Below are positions 42,509 to 42,625 of a stretch of DNA of 42,625 nucleotides, piece by piece (the stretch's first letter is position 1; every line of letters begins with the position of its first letter). Origin of the DNA: Bacteroidaceae bacterium (lineage in GTDB: Bacteria > Bacteroidota > Bacteroidia > Bacteroidales > Bacteroidaceae); contig CAAGNV010000049.1 in assembly GCA_900771425.1 (NCBI GenBank), forward strand, positions 1-42,625, given 5' to 3'. A program made the position numbers and the translations under genes. The notes under the pieces were generated by a model. The model saw nothing but the letters and a program-made list of their open reading frames with translations, was not told the origin of the DNA and made no database searches.

Positions 42509-42625
42509 TATAATACTCCCAAATTTTCGGACCAGTGCATAAGTCAAATAATTTTTGTAACTTTGCACTCGCAATGAAGACTCAAACAACTCGTAAAAAG
42601 CTCACCCCTGAATTCAAGGCAAAGG
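42509..42625 (+). mobile_element. Left end of an IS3-family-like insertion sequence (runs off the window)
   Basis: The stretch from about 42509 has CCCAAA and CGGAC spaced as in the ends of IS150-group elements, then a promoter-like TAACTTTG (42558-42565) and a transposase start at 42574. The exact left end is uncertain (42507-42540). It abuts the truncated methyltransferase gene. Confidence 0.55.
42574..42625 (+). CDS. Transposase OrfA start, IS3 family (partial)
   Basis: The first 17 codons read MKTQTTRKKLTPEFKAK, close to the (K/R)xFTPEFKAKVALEA start of IS3-family OrfA helix-turn-helix proteins. The gene runs off the window edge, so the family call rests on this short match and the spacing from the element end. 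Confidence 0.6.
   Translation, partial: MKTQTTRKKLTPEFKAK

Noticed and set aside
42537..42540. Methyltransferase frame continuing through 42507-42581
   Set aside because: The frame is open up to a stop at 42582-42584, but the residues do not resemble a methyltransferase and the DNA looks like an IS end, so I ended the fragment at 42506.

Overview
The window reads as a chromosome segment of a Bacteroidota species, most likely a Prevotella-like member of the Bacteroidales. This rests on three things: many promoters carry the Bacteroidota -7 element TAnnTTTG, several proteins are typical of the order (DUF4294, DUF4292, NigD-like, BspA-like), and the conserved neighbourhoods PASTA-rluD-ddl and dut-TPR-DUF4292-EnvC are present. 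The assignment is an inference from family knowledge, not from a database search. I saw no rRNA, tRNA or CRISPR array.

Bases 1-36000 are mostly housekeeping genes in short operons. From left to right they are: a small truncated BspA-like protein; rsmG, an MBL hydrolase and an FAD-dependent oxidoreductase (minus); a secreted GH10 xylanase (plus); rpsO; PASTA protein, rluD and ddl (minus); a DUF4294 protein (plus); purE and ispG (minus); dut, TPR protein, DUF4292 lipoprotein and EnvC-like protein (plus); a CcsA-type cytochrome c assembly protein, a Rid-family protein, a NigD-like lipoprotein and an acyltransferase (minus); two phenylacetate-CoA ligases, an ACT-domain protein and asparaginase (plus); and a minus-strand run of dpm-like glycosyltransferase, pyrC, phosphoesterase, plsC, radA, tricorn-like protease and CotH protein. 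Gene ends often overlap as ATGA, which suggests translational coupling.

The intergenic spaces are unusually rich in small repeats. There are three copies of a 131-155 bp MITE-like element with terminal inverted repeats; two of them have 9-13 bp flanking direct repeats. One copy sits between plsC and radA, and removing it in silico restores an ATGA overlap between those genes, so the insertion appears to have rewritten the plsC C-terminus. There are also a 22-bp hairpin minisatellite at two convergent gene ends, two 9-bp repeat tracts, a nested palindrome of about 170 bp, and a 25-bp perfect hairpin.

Bases 36363-42625 look different: lower GC by spot count and a tight minus-strand operon. In transcription order it holds a 5-methylcytosine methyltransferase C-terminal half, an unrecognised protein of 267 residues, a SNF2-family helicase, a GHKL (MORC/MutL/Hsp90-type) ATPase and an HNH endonuclease, ending at a nested-hairpin terminator. 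This is the best candidate for an exciting system: a predicted restriction-modification-like defence operon. At the right edge an IS3-family-like element starts, apparently inserted into the methyltransferase gene, so the system may be partly disabled or the methylase may be split.
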